Source of the DNA: a virus
Strand: one strand, 5' to 3'
Length of the DNA: 64,000 nt
Virus record (IMG/VR): IMGVR_UViG_3300020419_000006
Coordinates: 1 to 64,000 of that record
Each line of letters opens with the position of its first letter. Within the stretch, counting starts at the first letter, position 1. The position numbers were made by a program, and so were the translations under genes. The notes beneath the pieces are model-generated. The model saw only the letters and a program-made list of their open reading frames with translations. It did not search any database and had not been told where the DNA came from. Below are positions 7,948 through 14,381 of this stretch, piece after piece.

Positions 7948-8147
7948 TCATCACAGAGCAACCAGAAATGGACAAAGTAGTAACTATGGTTGAACTCGAT
8001 ACTCAACAGATCAAGTATCTTATTGATCTTATGTGGTCTACCGATCCTACAATTTCAAACAATGTAGCATTGAGACACAGCGTTGATGACGTTCAACTAG
8101 AGAGTAGATTGAACCTAGCACTAGGTAGTGCACTAGGAGAAGTATGA
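7938..8147 (+). CDS. Small hypothetical protein
   Basis: 69 residues, starting inside the last codons of the methyltransferase gene and ending with a TGA that overlaps the next ATG. It is mildly acidic and helical (DTQQIKYLIDLMW, then LESRLNLALGSALGEV). No domain recognised. A later in-frame ATG at 7968 is an alternative start. Confidence 0.6.
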   Translation: MEVIITEQPEMDKVVTMVELDTQQIKYLIDLMWSTDPTISNNVALRHSVDDVQLESRLNLALGSALGEV

Positions 8148-8338
8148 ACGCAAAAAATATGTCAAGCACAGAAAAACTTATCTTTATCTTCTCATTCATT
8201 AATTTTCTTCATTGGTCATGTCTTGTTATGTCACGTTTGGTGGGTATCGCAATCGGAAGCGTATCGCTCGCAATGCAGTCGAGTGGTTCCTACAACATCG
8301 TAAACTCAATCGCTTCAACACGTTTATCCATATTGTAG
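8144..8338 (+). CDS. Possible small membrane protein overlapping the zincin gene
   Basis: 64 residues, start coupled by ATGA to the upstream gene. Residues 10-45 are largely hydrophobic (KLIFIFSFINFLHW, then VGIAIGSVSLAM). The second half shares its DNA with the zincin gene in another frame. The coupling argues for translation; the extensive overlap argues against a conserved protein. It could instead act as a leader reading frame that carries ribosomes to the downstream start, which has no clear ribosome binding site. Confidence 0.35.
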   Translation: MNAKNMSSTEKLIFIFSFINFLHWSCLVMSRLVGIAIGSVSLAMQSSGSYNIVNSIASTRLSIL

Positions 8339-8676
8339 ATAAACGACTGTGGCCTGAGGATGATGGTGCTTGTATCGCCATTGATAGTATGTCACGTCCT
8401 AGATACTTTGAGATTGAGATAGAAAATCGTCTCGATAACAAAGAACAATACCTCACAACTCTATTTCATGAGTTAATTCATGTAGAGCAACGTCTTCGTA
8501 ATACACACAGTGTCACTTATGATGCACGTCTCTGTCGTAGTGTCAACAAATGGCATGGTGATGTAGTTCCACCAGAAACTGCATACATGGATGAACCATG
8601 GGAGATAGAAGCATATGGTTTAGAGGGTCAACTGTATAAGGAATACAGGAAATATGAAGCAAAACTTAAGAATTGA
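8218..8676 (+). CDS. HExxH zinc metalloprotease-like protein (zincin)
   Basis: 152 residues from ATG 8218; an upstream in-frame stop at 8200 limits the start. The motif TLFHELIHVEQ contains HELIH at residues 84-88, the classic zinc-binding and catalytic HExxH. The segment EPWEIEAYGLE near residues 126-136 offers a glutamate as third zinc ligand, as in gluzincins and SprT-like proteins. A basic N-terminus (RNRKRIARN) could bind nucleic acid. Phage proteins of this kind may cleave host proteins or act in protein-DNA crosslink removal, but the substrate is unknown. Confidence 0.72.
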   Translation: MSCYVTFGGYRNRKRIARNAVEWFLQHRKLNRFNTFIHIVDKRLWPEDDGACIAIDSMSRPRYFEIEIENRLDNKEQYLTTLFHELIHVEQRLRNTHSVTYDARLCRSVNKWHGDVVPPETAYMDEPWEIEAYGLEGQLYKEYRKYEAKLKN

Positions 8677-9136
8677 GACGTTTTACGTTAAACCACCAGT
8701 AAATACAGATGAGATCCTTGATGATCTCGACTGGTGTCGTAGGGAAGATGCACCTGTAAAGGCAAATCTGACCGAATGGAATATATCTGACTACCTACCC
8801 GACCTATGCTCACAATTATATGTCCTCTTCCCGAACTATAAGATCGAAGATCTTTGGATTGCTTCGTACGGACTGGGAGACTACACAGAAAGTCATGACC
8901 ATCGCGGTTTTGATTGGAGTTTTGTGTGGTATCTGGATGCCTGTATTGACTGCAGTCCTCTCACGTTCCCAAACTTAAAGCATCCATGGTTGCCACCTCA
9001 TGTAATATATCCTAAGGTAGGCAACCTGCATGTATTTGATGGTGGATTAGTCCACTATGTGTGTCCACACACATGTACCCACGATCGAGTTGTGGTATCT
9101 GGAAACCTGACTACATATAACTCGGATAAGAAATGA
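8654..9136 (+). CDS. 2-oxoglutarate/Fe(II)-dependent oxygenase
   Basis: 160 residues, starting inside the end of the zincin gene. The double-stranded beta-helix landmarks are present: the iron-binding start ESHDHRGFDWSFVWYL with H81, D82 and H83, the distal FDGGLVHYV with H134, and R145 in DRVVVSGNL, which would grip 2-oxoglutarate. The spacing resembles the 2OG-FeII_Oxy families that are common in marine phages. Substrates in such phages are mostly unknown (protein side chains or bases). The assignment to the superfamily is good; the substrate is not inferred. Confidence 0.75.
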   Translation: MKQNLRIETFYVKPPVNTDEILDDLDWCRREDAPVKANLTEWNISDYLPDLCSQLYVLFPNYKIEDLWIASYGLGDYTESHDHRGFDWSFVWYLDACIDCSPLTFPNLKHPWLPPHVIYPKVGNLHVFDGGLVHYVCPHTCTHDRVVVSGNLTTYNSDKK

Positions 9137-9140
9137 AACA

Positions 9141-9383
9141 ATGGATCCTGACATTCAAAAACACTTTGACTTCAAATATGTGGAGGGAGAACTTCACATG
9201 TATATTAAGGCAGAATTCGTCAAGAAACTAGGATGGACGGATAAAGATATAGAACTATCATTCGGTAACATCAAGAGAATGAATAGTTTTAAGGGAGCAT
9301 CCCTATCCATCAACACAATTGAACAATCACATTATGAACACCCATGGCACTTACACCAGAAGAAAGAGAACTTAGAGCAATAG
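9141..9383 (+). CDS. Small hypothetical protein
   Basis: 80 residues, starting 4 bases after the oxygenase. It contains FDFKYVEGELHMYIKAEFV, a likely pair of beta strands, then a charged C-terminal part. No domain recognised. Its last 40 bases overlap the next gene in another frame. Confidence 0.6.
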   Translation: MDPDIQKHFDFKYVEGELHMYIKAEFVKKLGWTDKDIELSFGNIKRMNSFKGASLSINTIEQSHYEHPWHLHQKKENLEQ

Positions 9384-9562
9384 CAAGATTTTATAAGGAT
9401 GCCAAGTATGGTTTTGCGACCGAAGACGGTTATTACGCAATCCCTAGTGATGGTAAGAAGTTGGCTTTATTCCATAAAGGTGCTATAATTAAATGGTGTA
9501 GGAACGAACAATCCGCACGCAATTTAGTTAATCGCCTTCGTAAACGTGAAACCAATCGTTAA
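9344..9562 (+). CDS. Small basic hypothetical protein
   Basis: 72 residues, rich in Arg and Lys (ELRAIARFYKDAKYG and NLVNRLRKRETNR), so nucleic-acid binding is conceivable. It overlaps the preceding gene by 40 bases and the adenine methyltransferase by 17. A promoter for the downstream restriction-modification pair is embedded in its coding sequence. Being directly upstream of an R-M pair, it could in principle be a controller, but no helix-turn-helix is evident to me. Confidence 0.6.
   Translation: MALTPEERELRAIARFYKDAKYGFATEDGYYAIPSDGKKLALFHKGAIIKWCRNEQSARNLVNRLRKRETNR
9461..9489 (+). promoter_or_regulatory. Internal promoter ahead of the R-M pair
   Basis: TTGGCT at 9461-9466, a 17-base spacer and TATAAT at 9484-9489, with GC immediately before the -10 box. 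It lies inside the upstream small gene and about 57 bases before the GTG of the methyltransferase, so the R-M pair could be expressed on its own. Confidence 0.6.
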
Positions 9563-10415
9563 ATACCAAGGTGGTAAGTCAAGAGAGTTACCACTCATCA
9601 AGACATTACTACCACAGAACTATGACACTGTGCTCGAACCTTTTGCAGGTGGAGCAGCAGTGTCTTTTGCATTAGGACACCGATGCATATTAAATGATAT
9701 GAATGATGCATTGATAAACATGTATCAACAAGTATCAAATCCAACTACCTTTCATGATGTATTCTCTCATGTAGCATACTTGAAGACACTGGAGCATGAT
9801 GCACTCAGTGATGAGTACTATAAAGCAAGAGACTACATCAATGGTACAGAACGTGACCCATATGACTGGGCAGTATCATATATCACATTGAGACAGTTAT
9901 GTTTCAGTGGTATGGAGAGATACAACAAGGATGGTAAGTTCAATGTACCATTTGGACATTACAAGAGATTTTCATGTAACCTAGACTGGAACCACATGAA
10001 GTTCTTACATCAATCAGGTAGTAGCATCTATCATGGAGACTTCGCACCCATATTTGATATGGCAACAGAGGATGACTTCATATTCATAGACCCACCATAC
10101 CTAGACAGACTAGGATATACACATGGGGATGGAGGTAATACACTTCATACAAGACTAGTCGAGTGTATGCATAAGACCAAGGCAAAGTGGTTGTTCATAC
10201 ACACTAAGCATGACTTCTACATGGATACACTATGGGAGTATAACATCATGTTCAGACCACATGGTTACTCACAGAGGTTCGGTAAGAACAGAGACCATAG
10301 TGGTGCACAGGTAGAACACATGTATGTTACCAACTACGAGGATGATATGACACTCCATAGGGTGTCTAACTCATCGTTGCAGAATTTATTAGACCATGAT
10401 AGAATAGGAGCATGA
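9546..10415 (+). CDS. D12-class N6-adenine DNA methyltransferase (Dam-like)
   Basis: 289 residues, normal length. It has motif X KYQGGKS (6-12), AdoMet motif I EPFAGG (31-36), the family signature GMERYNKDGKFNVPFG (122-137) and catalytic motif IV DPPY (182-185). This order places it in the alpha-type D12/MboIIA class, which methylates adenine N6. The start is GTG; the next residues match the usual family start. Because the gene is overlapped (ATGA) by a probable endonuclease gene, it is best read as the modification partner of a type II system. The recognition sequence cannot be read from the protein. Confidence 0.92.
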   Translation: MKPIVKYQGGKSRELPLIKTLLPQNYDTVLEPFAGGAAVSFALGHRCILNDMNDALINMYQQVSNPTTFHDVFSHVAYLKTLEHDALSDEYYKARDYINGTERDPYDWAVSYITLRQLCFSGMERYNKDGKFNVPFGHYKRFSCNLDWNHMKFLHQSGSSIYHGDFAPIFDMATEDDFIFIDPPYLDRLGYTHGDGGNTLHTRLVECMHKTKAKWLFIHTKHDFYMDTLWEYNIMFRPHGYSQRFGKNRDHSGAQVEHMYVTNYEDDMTLHRVSNSSLQNLLDHDRIGA

Positions 10416-11095
10416 AACTAAGACCCCAATCACCTGGTAATGAGTACTTGAGGTATAACCTACTACCTCTCATTGATAGTATCGTGCCAAAGAATACATC
10501 ATCCAGTATATTATCTGCATGTGGTTTAGGTGATACCACATCAAGTCAGAGTATACTCATCACATGTGGTAACCGTTTCGAGAAGTTTTGGAACAAGGTC
10601 ATTACACACAGTCGTGGTGTAGACAATCAATTACCATTTGCAAATGGCACTGATAGGATTAAAGTTGATGCTAAGGACAGACAAGTAGATCACTTCTTCA
10701 GTATTCATGACCTTGAAAACAACAACTATGTGTATCTGGAGAGTAAGACCAACCTCGACTTCGATACAGAGAAGAAACCAGAGAGTAACGAGAAGATCAA
10801 GAGAGTTGGTGAACAACTAGGATTTGCATTTGATGCAACAGTAAATTGTGGTTACTATGTACCAGTTGAACGTGAGATTGACCAGAAGGTTAGATCACAC
10901 TATACCAAACATGGTGTTAATGTATATGGTGTAGAGGACATGTTCCGATGGTTAAATGATGTACCATTCACAATAGATGAGTATTTCATATTCCTACGTG
11001 AGGTCATAGGTCCTATATTGAAGGAGAAACTTGATGGTGTGACAGTGCAACAACCTGCACACAGTGGTAGACATAGTGACCTAGATGCACTATAA
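10412..11095 (+). CDS. Probable type II restriction endonuclease (PD-(D/E)XK fold)
   Basis: 227 residues, a typical size for a type II enzyme, with the ATG overlapping the methyltransferase stop. A candidate catalytic centre is D93 in RQVDHFF followed by E110-S-K112 in YVYLESKTNLD, 17 residues apart and at the end of a predicted beta strand, as in the PD-(D/E)XK fold. An upstream E57 lies in a helix (RFEKFWNK). The E-S-K followed by TNLD resembles other restriction enzymes. The call rests on this motif and on the tight coupling with a D12 methylase; I do not recognise a named isoschizomer. A terminator follows. Confidence 0.72.
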   Translation: MKLRPQSPGNEYLRYNLLPLIDSIVPKNTSSSILSACGLGDTTSSQSILITCGNRFEKFWNKVITHSRGVDNQLPFANGTDRIKVDAKDRQVDHFFSIHDLENNNYVYLESKTNLDFDTEKKPESNEKIKRVGEQLGFAFDATVNCGYYVPVEREIDQKVRSHYTKHGVNVYGVEDMFRWLNDVPFTIDEYFIFLREVIGPILKEKLDGVTVQQPAHSGRHSDLDAL

Positions 11096-11105
11096 TAATA
11101 GAGGG

Positions 11106-11131
11106 AAACAAAGGCACACGTGCTTTTTGTT
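11106..11131 (+). terminator. Rho-independent terminator after the R-M pair
   Basis: The arms AAGGCA (11111-11116) and TGCTTT (11121-11126), with one G-T pair and a CACG loop, run into TTTTTGTTT. It lies 15 bases after the endonuclease stop and would close the R-M transcript. Confidence 0.5.
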
Positions 11132-11161
11132 TCTCGCACCCTATTACTCACGGAGAGGTAC

Positions 11162-11371
11162 TTGACCACTTATTATTATGACGTTGTATGGACTGACTAT
11201 CAGTACACACACAACCTTACCACAACAGAGATGCAAGAAAAGCATCATATTGATGCAATGCTTAAACAAGTAGACCATCTCAAGTGGCAAGACGAGCAAC
11301 GTAGCAAATGGATGGGTGGTGAAGAACCAGAGTATGTATCAAGGGGTATCCCCGAAGACTGTCCTTTTTAA
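11162..11371 (+). CDS. Small hypothetical protein with TTG start
   Basis: 69 residues. I chose TTG 11162 because GGAGAGG lies just upstream (11152-11158) and the alternative GTG further upstream overlaps the terminator. The N-terminus is tyrosine-rich (TTYYYDVVWTDYQYT) and the rest is charged. No domain seen. It opens the next packed run of small genes. Confidence 0.55.
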   Translation: MTTYYYDVVWTDYQYTHNLTTTEMQEKHHIDAMLKQVDHLKWQDEQRSKWMGGEEPEYVSRGIPEDCPF

Positions 11372-11379
11372 TCATCATC

Positions 11380-11493
11380 ATGTCACAGACATTCGCAAAC
11401 TTCCTTCTTTGTCAAGCAGATACAGGCAATGACTTGCTTGCTATACTCGAAGACATCGTGGACACAGTAGACTATGATCACACCATCTTATAA
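11380..11493 (+). CDS. Very small hypothetical protein
   Basis: 37 residues (MSQTFANFLL to TVDYDHTIL). It starts 8 bases after the preceding stop and overlaps the next gene by 20 bases, the same packing as its neighbours, and fills a gap with no other reading frame. It is acidic and helical. Function unknown. Confidence 0.5.
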   Translation: MSQTFANFLLCQADTGNDLLAILEDIVDTVDYDHTIL

Positions 11494-11680
11494 CTCAATG
11501 TCCACTGTTACCACTCTTGCTTCAGTCAACTCTATGATTAAATCACTCAAGAAGGCACTCAAGGCATCTGACCTTGATCCATTTCTATATGAGGAGAAGG
11601 AGATCATATACATGAAGACCAAACTTCGTGAAATGTATGCTGAAAGACAAGAGTTAAATAGTGGAAATGGTTTTGGTTAA
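11474..11680 (+). CDS. Small helical hypothetical protein
   Basis: 68 residues, with alternative start ATG at 11498. The stretch SLKKALKAS to YMKTKLREMYAERQEL is strongly helical and amphipathic, possibly a short coiled coil. No domain recognised. The stop overlaps the following ATG (TAATG), so the two are coupled. Confidence 0.65.
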   Translation: MITPSYNSMSTVTTLASVNSMIKSLKKALKASDLDPFLYEEKEIIYMKTKLREMYAERQELNSGNGFG

Positions 11681-11886
11681 TGAAACTACCTTTCCGCAAG
11701 GGAGATCACGTACAGTATGAAGGTAAGCAATGCCTTATCACATTTGTATGTCGCGATTACATCACAGTATGTACTCAGCAGTGGCCAGATGAGAATACTC
11801 TTCATGGTCACAAACAAGTCAACGTTGTAGTATCTCGTAGATACTGGAACACTATCACACCTCATGCTTCAAATGAAGAAAAGTAA
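11680..11886 (+). CDS. Small basic SH3-like hypothetical protein
   Basis: 68 residues. The pattern FRKGDHVQYEGKQCLITFVC followed by YITVCTQQW looks like successive short beta strands of a small SH3/KOW-like barrel; this is a visual judgement. It has three cysteines (C18, C24, C32). It is coupled to its neighbours by overlaps on both sides. Confidence 0.6.
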   Translation: MKLPFRKGDHVQYEGKQCLITFVCRDYITVCTQQWPDENTLHGHKQVNVVVSRRYWNTITPHASNEEK

Positions 11887-12094
11887 GAACGTACAGTTCT
11901 CCGTCCTCAACAGTGACGTGACTGTCCAACTACAACCGAAGAGAAGAGGGATATATTGGAACTATCAGGATGTACCATTTAACTATGGTCCATTCAAAGA
12001 CGACAATCAGGCAATCAATGATGCCAAACTATACTCACAGTATGGTACAACATCAAAGGTCTTCCTTACTACACAAGGTAGGAGGAGAAGATAA
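11864..12094 (+). CDS. Small hypothetical protein with polyarginine end
   Basis: 76 residues from ATG 11864; ATG 11873 (MKKSKNV) is an alternative. Beta-type sequence (VQFSVLNSDVTVQLQPKRRG) precedes a helical part with DNQAINDAKLYSQYG, and the protein ends in four arginines. It shares its stop with the next start (TAATG). No domain recognised. Confidence 0.6.
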   Translation: MLQMKKSKNVQFSVLNSDVTVQLQPKRRGIYWNYQDVPFNYGPFKDDNQAINDAKLYSQYGTTSKVFLTTQGRRRR

Positions 12095-12240
12095 TGCAGA
12101 ACGTACCGTTTTATGACTTACCACAGTCACCAATACTATGGATAGGACTATGTGGCATACTGTTCACGTTAGTACTGTACTACTTCACGCAGAGAGCGTA
12201 TTTCCAATCACCACTCAATAGGGACAATGACAAAAACTGA
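12094..12240 (+). CDS. Small single-pass membrane protein
   Basis: 48 residues. The ATG overlaps the preceding TAA and GGAGGAG lies just upstream as ribosome binding site. Residues 12-31 form one hydrophobic span (SPILWIGLCGILFTLVLYYF), followed by a short polar tail. It is the second tiny membrane protein of the array after the one at 5511. Function unknown. Confidence 0.65.
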   Translation: MQNVPFYDLPQSPILWIGLCGILFTLVLYYFTQRAYFQSPLNRDNDKN

Positions 12241-12490
12241 AATCATCCTCGAACGCTTCCCATACAGATTTGTACAGAAAGGACTGCTAGAGATCAATGG
12301 CGAACCAGACTATCGCATACAGAAGTTCAATGACATCACCAGACAGTACAATGACATGTACTACCTCGATAGCAGCATACAGTTAGATGCATGCCTAGAG
12401 GATCATGAGTATGTCAAGTGGTTAGACCCAGATCCTGAGGTTGCTGCATATCCCAACAAGACAGACAAGGTGGTATCCCCATATGCCTGA
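12227..12490 (+). CDS. Small hypothetical protein
   Basis: 87 residues, overlapping the membrane-protein gene by 14 bases. Aromatic and acidic, with RFPYRFVQKG near the start and DITRQYNDMYYLDSS in the middle. No domain recognised. The stop overlaps the next gene by 8 bases. Confidence 0.6.
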   Translation: MTKTEIILERFPYRFVQKGLLEINGEPDYRIQKFNDITRQYNDMYYLDSSIQLDACLEDHEYVKWLDPDPEVAAYPNKTDKVVSPYA

Positions 12491-12665
12491 TAGAATACTC
12501 GAACGTAGACAACGATGCTACAAACAACTGATACAGACAGACCTGCCCATGGAGTTTGTATATGCATATTGTACTGAATGGGCAGAAGGAGACGAGATCG
12601 AACTCAATGTACCCAAGAACCCCAAGGTAGTCAAACGTGTTCCTACGTACAGACCAAGTAAGTAA
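12483..12665 (+). CDS. Small hypothetical protein
   Basis: 60 residues from ATG 12483 (MPDRILERRQRCYKQL). Basic at both ends and acidic in the middle (EWAEGDEIELNV). No domain recognised. It overlaps the preceding and the following gene, in keeping with the compressed layout of this stretch. Confidence 0.55.
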   Translation: MPDRILERRQRCYKQLIQTDLPMEFVYAYCTEWAEGDEIELNVPKNPKVVKRVPTYRPSK

Positions 12666-13218
12666 TAATAAACTCATCGGACTAGAACATGTGTATCCTA
12701 CACTTAAACAAGAGTGGGATGCATATAACCATGACATAGAGTGGAGAGACTTTACCACTTATATGGAACGTACTATCAATCAATCTAACCAAGGACATGA
12801 GATAGACAGTATAGAGAATGCACCAATAGCAACACCTCAATCTAAATGGAGTATCGCACCATTATTCTATCACAATCAACCATATACAAGGAATACTAAC
12901 CTATTACCTAAGTTAAGGAAGACTATGTACTGGTTAGGAGAGACTAGTTACGTAGGAATGGTTAAACTAGCATCAGATAGTGGTCTTGGATGGCATTATG
13001 ACCCTGATCCGAACCCAGTTACTCAGAGGATCAGATGTCAGTTACCATTTGACTGCTCAATCTCTACGTTATCTGTACAGAGTGAGAATAGACCCTATGC
13101 GGAGGGTAAGCTCATGATTTTCTTGAGTTCCGCACGTCATAAAGTACAAAATCAGGGAGAAAACGATAGAATTTCACTAGTTTTTGACCTGTTCCGTAAG
13201 GGGAAGGGTATTTTGTAG
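12637..13218 (+). CDS. Asp/Arg hydroxylase-like 2OG-Fe(II) oxygenase
   Basis: 193 residues from GTG 12637, which gives a 29-base overlap; a later GTG at 12691 is possible. The iron triad is visible: H120-x-D122 in GLGWHYDPD and H168 in SARHKV, with R178 in NDRISLVFD as the 2-oxoglutarate contact. The arrangement H-x-D, then RCQLPF, GKLMIFLSS, H-x-V and R-x-S-L-V-F-D matches the aspartyl/asparaginyl beta-hydroxylase-type cupin fold. It may hydroxylate a protein residue. It is the second oxygenase of the array and unrelated in sequence to the one at 8654. Confidence 0.72.
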   Translation: MFLRTDQVSNNKLIGLEHVYPTLKQEWDAYNHDIEWRDFTTYMERTINQSNQGHEIDSIENAPIATPQSKWSIAPLFYHNQPYTRNTNLLPKLRKTMYWLGETSYVGMVKLASDSGLGWHYDPDPNPVTQRIRCQLPFDCSISTLSVQSENRPYAEGKLMIFLSSARHKVQNQGENDRISLVFDLFRKGKGIL

Positions 13219-13230
13219 TGAAATGAGTAT

Positions 13231-13247
13231 AGGATAGTATCCTTTTA
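13231..13247 (+). terminator. Weak rho-independent terminator
   Basis: AGGAT and ATCCT (13231-13235, 13239-13243) around an AGT loop, followed by TTTA. It lies just after the oxygenase gene. The 5-base stem makes it weak. The rest of the gap 13248-13364 shows no gene, only a 17-codon frame I do not support. Confidence 0.4.
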
Positions 13248-13364
13248 TGAAACGTTTAATTAAATGTAACTGGGCGATTTACTTTGCGGATCTCTTGTAG
13301 TCTAAGCCCGCAGTCTAGCAGAAGTCAAGCTCGCATGTGCCACTATGTAAACTGTCTGAAATAT

Positions 13365-13393
13365 TTGACAATTCTCTGAGGTTTCGCTATAAT
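13365..13393 (+). promoter_or_regulatory. Perfect consensus sigma-70 promoter
   Basis: TTGACA (13365-13370), exactly 17 bases, then TATAAT (13388-13393) with GC before the -10 box. It matches the bacterial housekeeping consensus in all twelve positions and should be very strong in the host. It lies 24 bases before the ATG at 13417. Confidence 0.85.
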
Positions 13394-13416
13394 TAATAGT
13401 ATAAACACAAAAAGAA

Positions 13417-13671
13417 ATGCCCGCAAAGAAACACACATTTGACATCGGCGAGTTGAGTTCTGCCATAGATAAGGTAGTCGTGCAAGGATCCAAGGTTTTC
13501 ATCAATTTTTCAGGAAACGAAAAAACCTACGAGTATAAGTGGAAACCTGCAAGCTCGCAGCTTTTGTCAGTTCTTGAAGGTTTTGTCAAAAACCCAGAAA
13601 GTGTATCACTTGGACGCTTTTACAACAATTCACTAAAAAGTGAAGACCTTGTACAAATTACAACAGTCTAG
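13417..13671 (+). CDS. Small hypothetical protein behind a perfect promoter
   Basis: 84 residues. Its consensus promoter suggests strong early expression, which in phages often marks host-takeover proteins. The sequence (HTFDIGELSSAIDKVVVQG, then TYEYKWKPASSQLLSVLEGF) looks like a small mixed alpha/beta fold with a basic surface. I do not recognise the family. It is followed by two further small genes that end at the bidirectional terminator. Confidence 0.7.
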   Translation: MPAKKHTFDIGELSSAIDKVVVQGSKVFINFSGNEKTYEYKWKPASSQLLSVLEGFVKNPESVSLGRFYNNSLKSEDLVQITTV

Positions 13672-13695
13672 TAAAAACTACCAAAAGGCAAACTA

Positions 13696-13863
13696 ATGGC
13701 AAATACTTGGAGTTATCGTGGAAACGGTAAGAAAGGTTCATTTGGTCAAAAAAAGAAGAAACTGAAAGAAAATGAGGATTTGAGATCTTCTGGCTATTAT
13801 GACATGTTATCTAATAGGCAAAAGATAAATAGTGATACAGACATGGAGGACCTTTATGGTTAA
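13696..13863 (+). CDS. Very small basic hypothetical protein
   Basis: 55 residues, starting MANTWSYRGNGKKGSFG, with lysine-rich residues 12-25. The N-terminal half is likely disordered and could bind nucleic acid; the C-terminal half is helical and acidic. A late-type box and the ribosome binding site of the next gene lie in its coding sequence, which it overlaps by 8 bases. Confidence 0.6.
   Translation: MANTWSYRGNGKKGSFGQKKKKLKENEDLRSSGYYDMLSNRQKINSDTDMEDLYG
13824..13831 (+). promoter_or_regulatory. T4-type late promoter box
   Basis: GATAAATA, matching the NATAAATA late box of T4-like phages, 24 bases upstream of the ATG at 13856. It lies inside a coding region, so a chance match is possible. 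Confidence 0.4.
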
Positions 13864-14056
13864 GCTGCCACAGCTAGTACAAATGTACACAGATGGACTC
13901 ATGAGTCCATTAGAACAAATAGAACTAGTACAAATCCTACTAGACACTGAATTATTATCAGAGTATCCACAATTTGACAAACTGGCAGATTATTTCATAA
14001 GTGAAGGTTTATGCTACTATGTGCCAATTAATATAATGCCTGAACTAAAGGATTAA
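13856..14056 (+). CDS. Small hypothetical protein
   Basis: 66 residues from ATG 13856, preceded by GGAGG at 13846-13850 with ideal spacing. Helical and leucine-rich (VKLPQLVQMYTDG, then EQIELVQILLDTELL), ending with LADYFISEGLCYYVP. It resembles short helical proteins seen in other cyanophages; function unknown. It is the last gene of the rightward array. Confidence 0.65.
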   Translation: MVKLPQLVQMYTDGLMSPLEQIELVQILLDTELLSEYPQFDKLADYFISEGLCYYVPINIMPELKD

Positions 14057-14063
14057 AAGACAA

Positions 14064-14090
14064 AAAAAAGAGGGGTTGACCCTCTTTTTT
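14064..14090. terminator. Strong bidirectional terminator
   Basis: An 11-base perfect stem: AAAAAAGAGGG (14064-14074) pairs with CCCTCTTTTTT (14080-14090) around a GTTGA loop. The A-run on one side and the T-run on the other give a U-tract in either direction. It lies between the rightward array and the leftward island, whose last gene ends 2 bases away, so it serves both. Confidence 0.85.
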
Positions 14091-14091
14091 A

Positions 14092-14253
14092 TTATATAAT
14101 GGTCAACTCCTCTGGACGGAATGCCTTACGGTCAAACCTCTCCTCTACTGTAGTGATACAGACCACGGAGTTGATCTCAGGGAAGAGAGATAGAACCCAC
14201 CATTCTAATCCCTCTTCGTCTCTTACCTTGTCGGAAATACTCAGCTGAGTCAT
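14092..14253 (-). CDS. Small hypothetical protein, last gene of leftward island
   Basis: 53 residues (MTQLSISDKV to RPEELTII). The ATG overlaps the stop of the upstream gene (ATGA) and the stop abuts the bidirectional terminator. Acidic, with EGLEWWVLSLFPEINSVVCI as a probable strand-rich centre. Function unknown; support is position and coupling. Confidence 0.55.
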   Translation of the reverse strand: MTQLSISDKVRDEEGLEWWVLSLFPEINSVVCITTVEERFDRKAFRPEELTII

Positions 14254-14381
14254 GAAAATTCTCTGATGTAAAGTTCGTAATTGATCATGTCATCTAATTC
14301 TACGGGGATATCCTCTTTAAGATATGCCCGTAGTTTAGCAGTAGATGCTCTGCGAATTTCGTCATGTGTCAATGGTCGCAC
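14250..14381 (-). CDS. Very small hypothetical protein with GTG start
   Basis: 43 residues (MRPLTHDEIRRAST to LYIREFS), from a GTG inside the last codons of the upstream gene, with the stop overlapping the next ATG. The pattern RRASTAKLRAYLKEDIPVELDD is strongly helical. No domain recognised. Confidence 0.5.
   Translation of the reverse strand: MRPLTHDEIRRASTAKLRAYLKEDIPVELDDMINYELYIREFS

Noticed and set aside
12414-12758. 114-residue minus-strand frame
   Set aside because: Opposite three tightly coupled rightward genes, without promoter or ribosome binding site, and of ordinary shadow composition.
13248-13301. 17-codon frame after the oxygenase gene
   Set aside because: Too short, without coupling or ribosome binding site, and composition gives no support.
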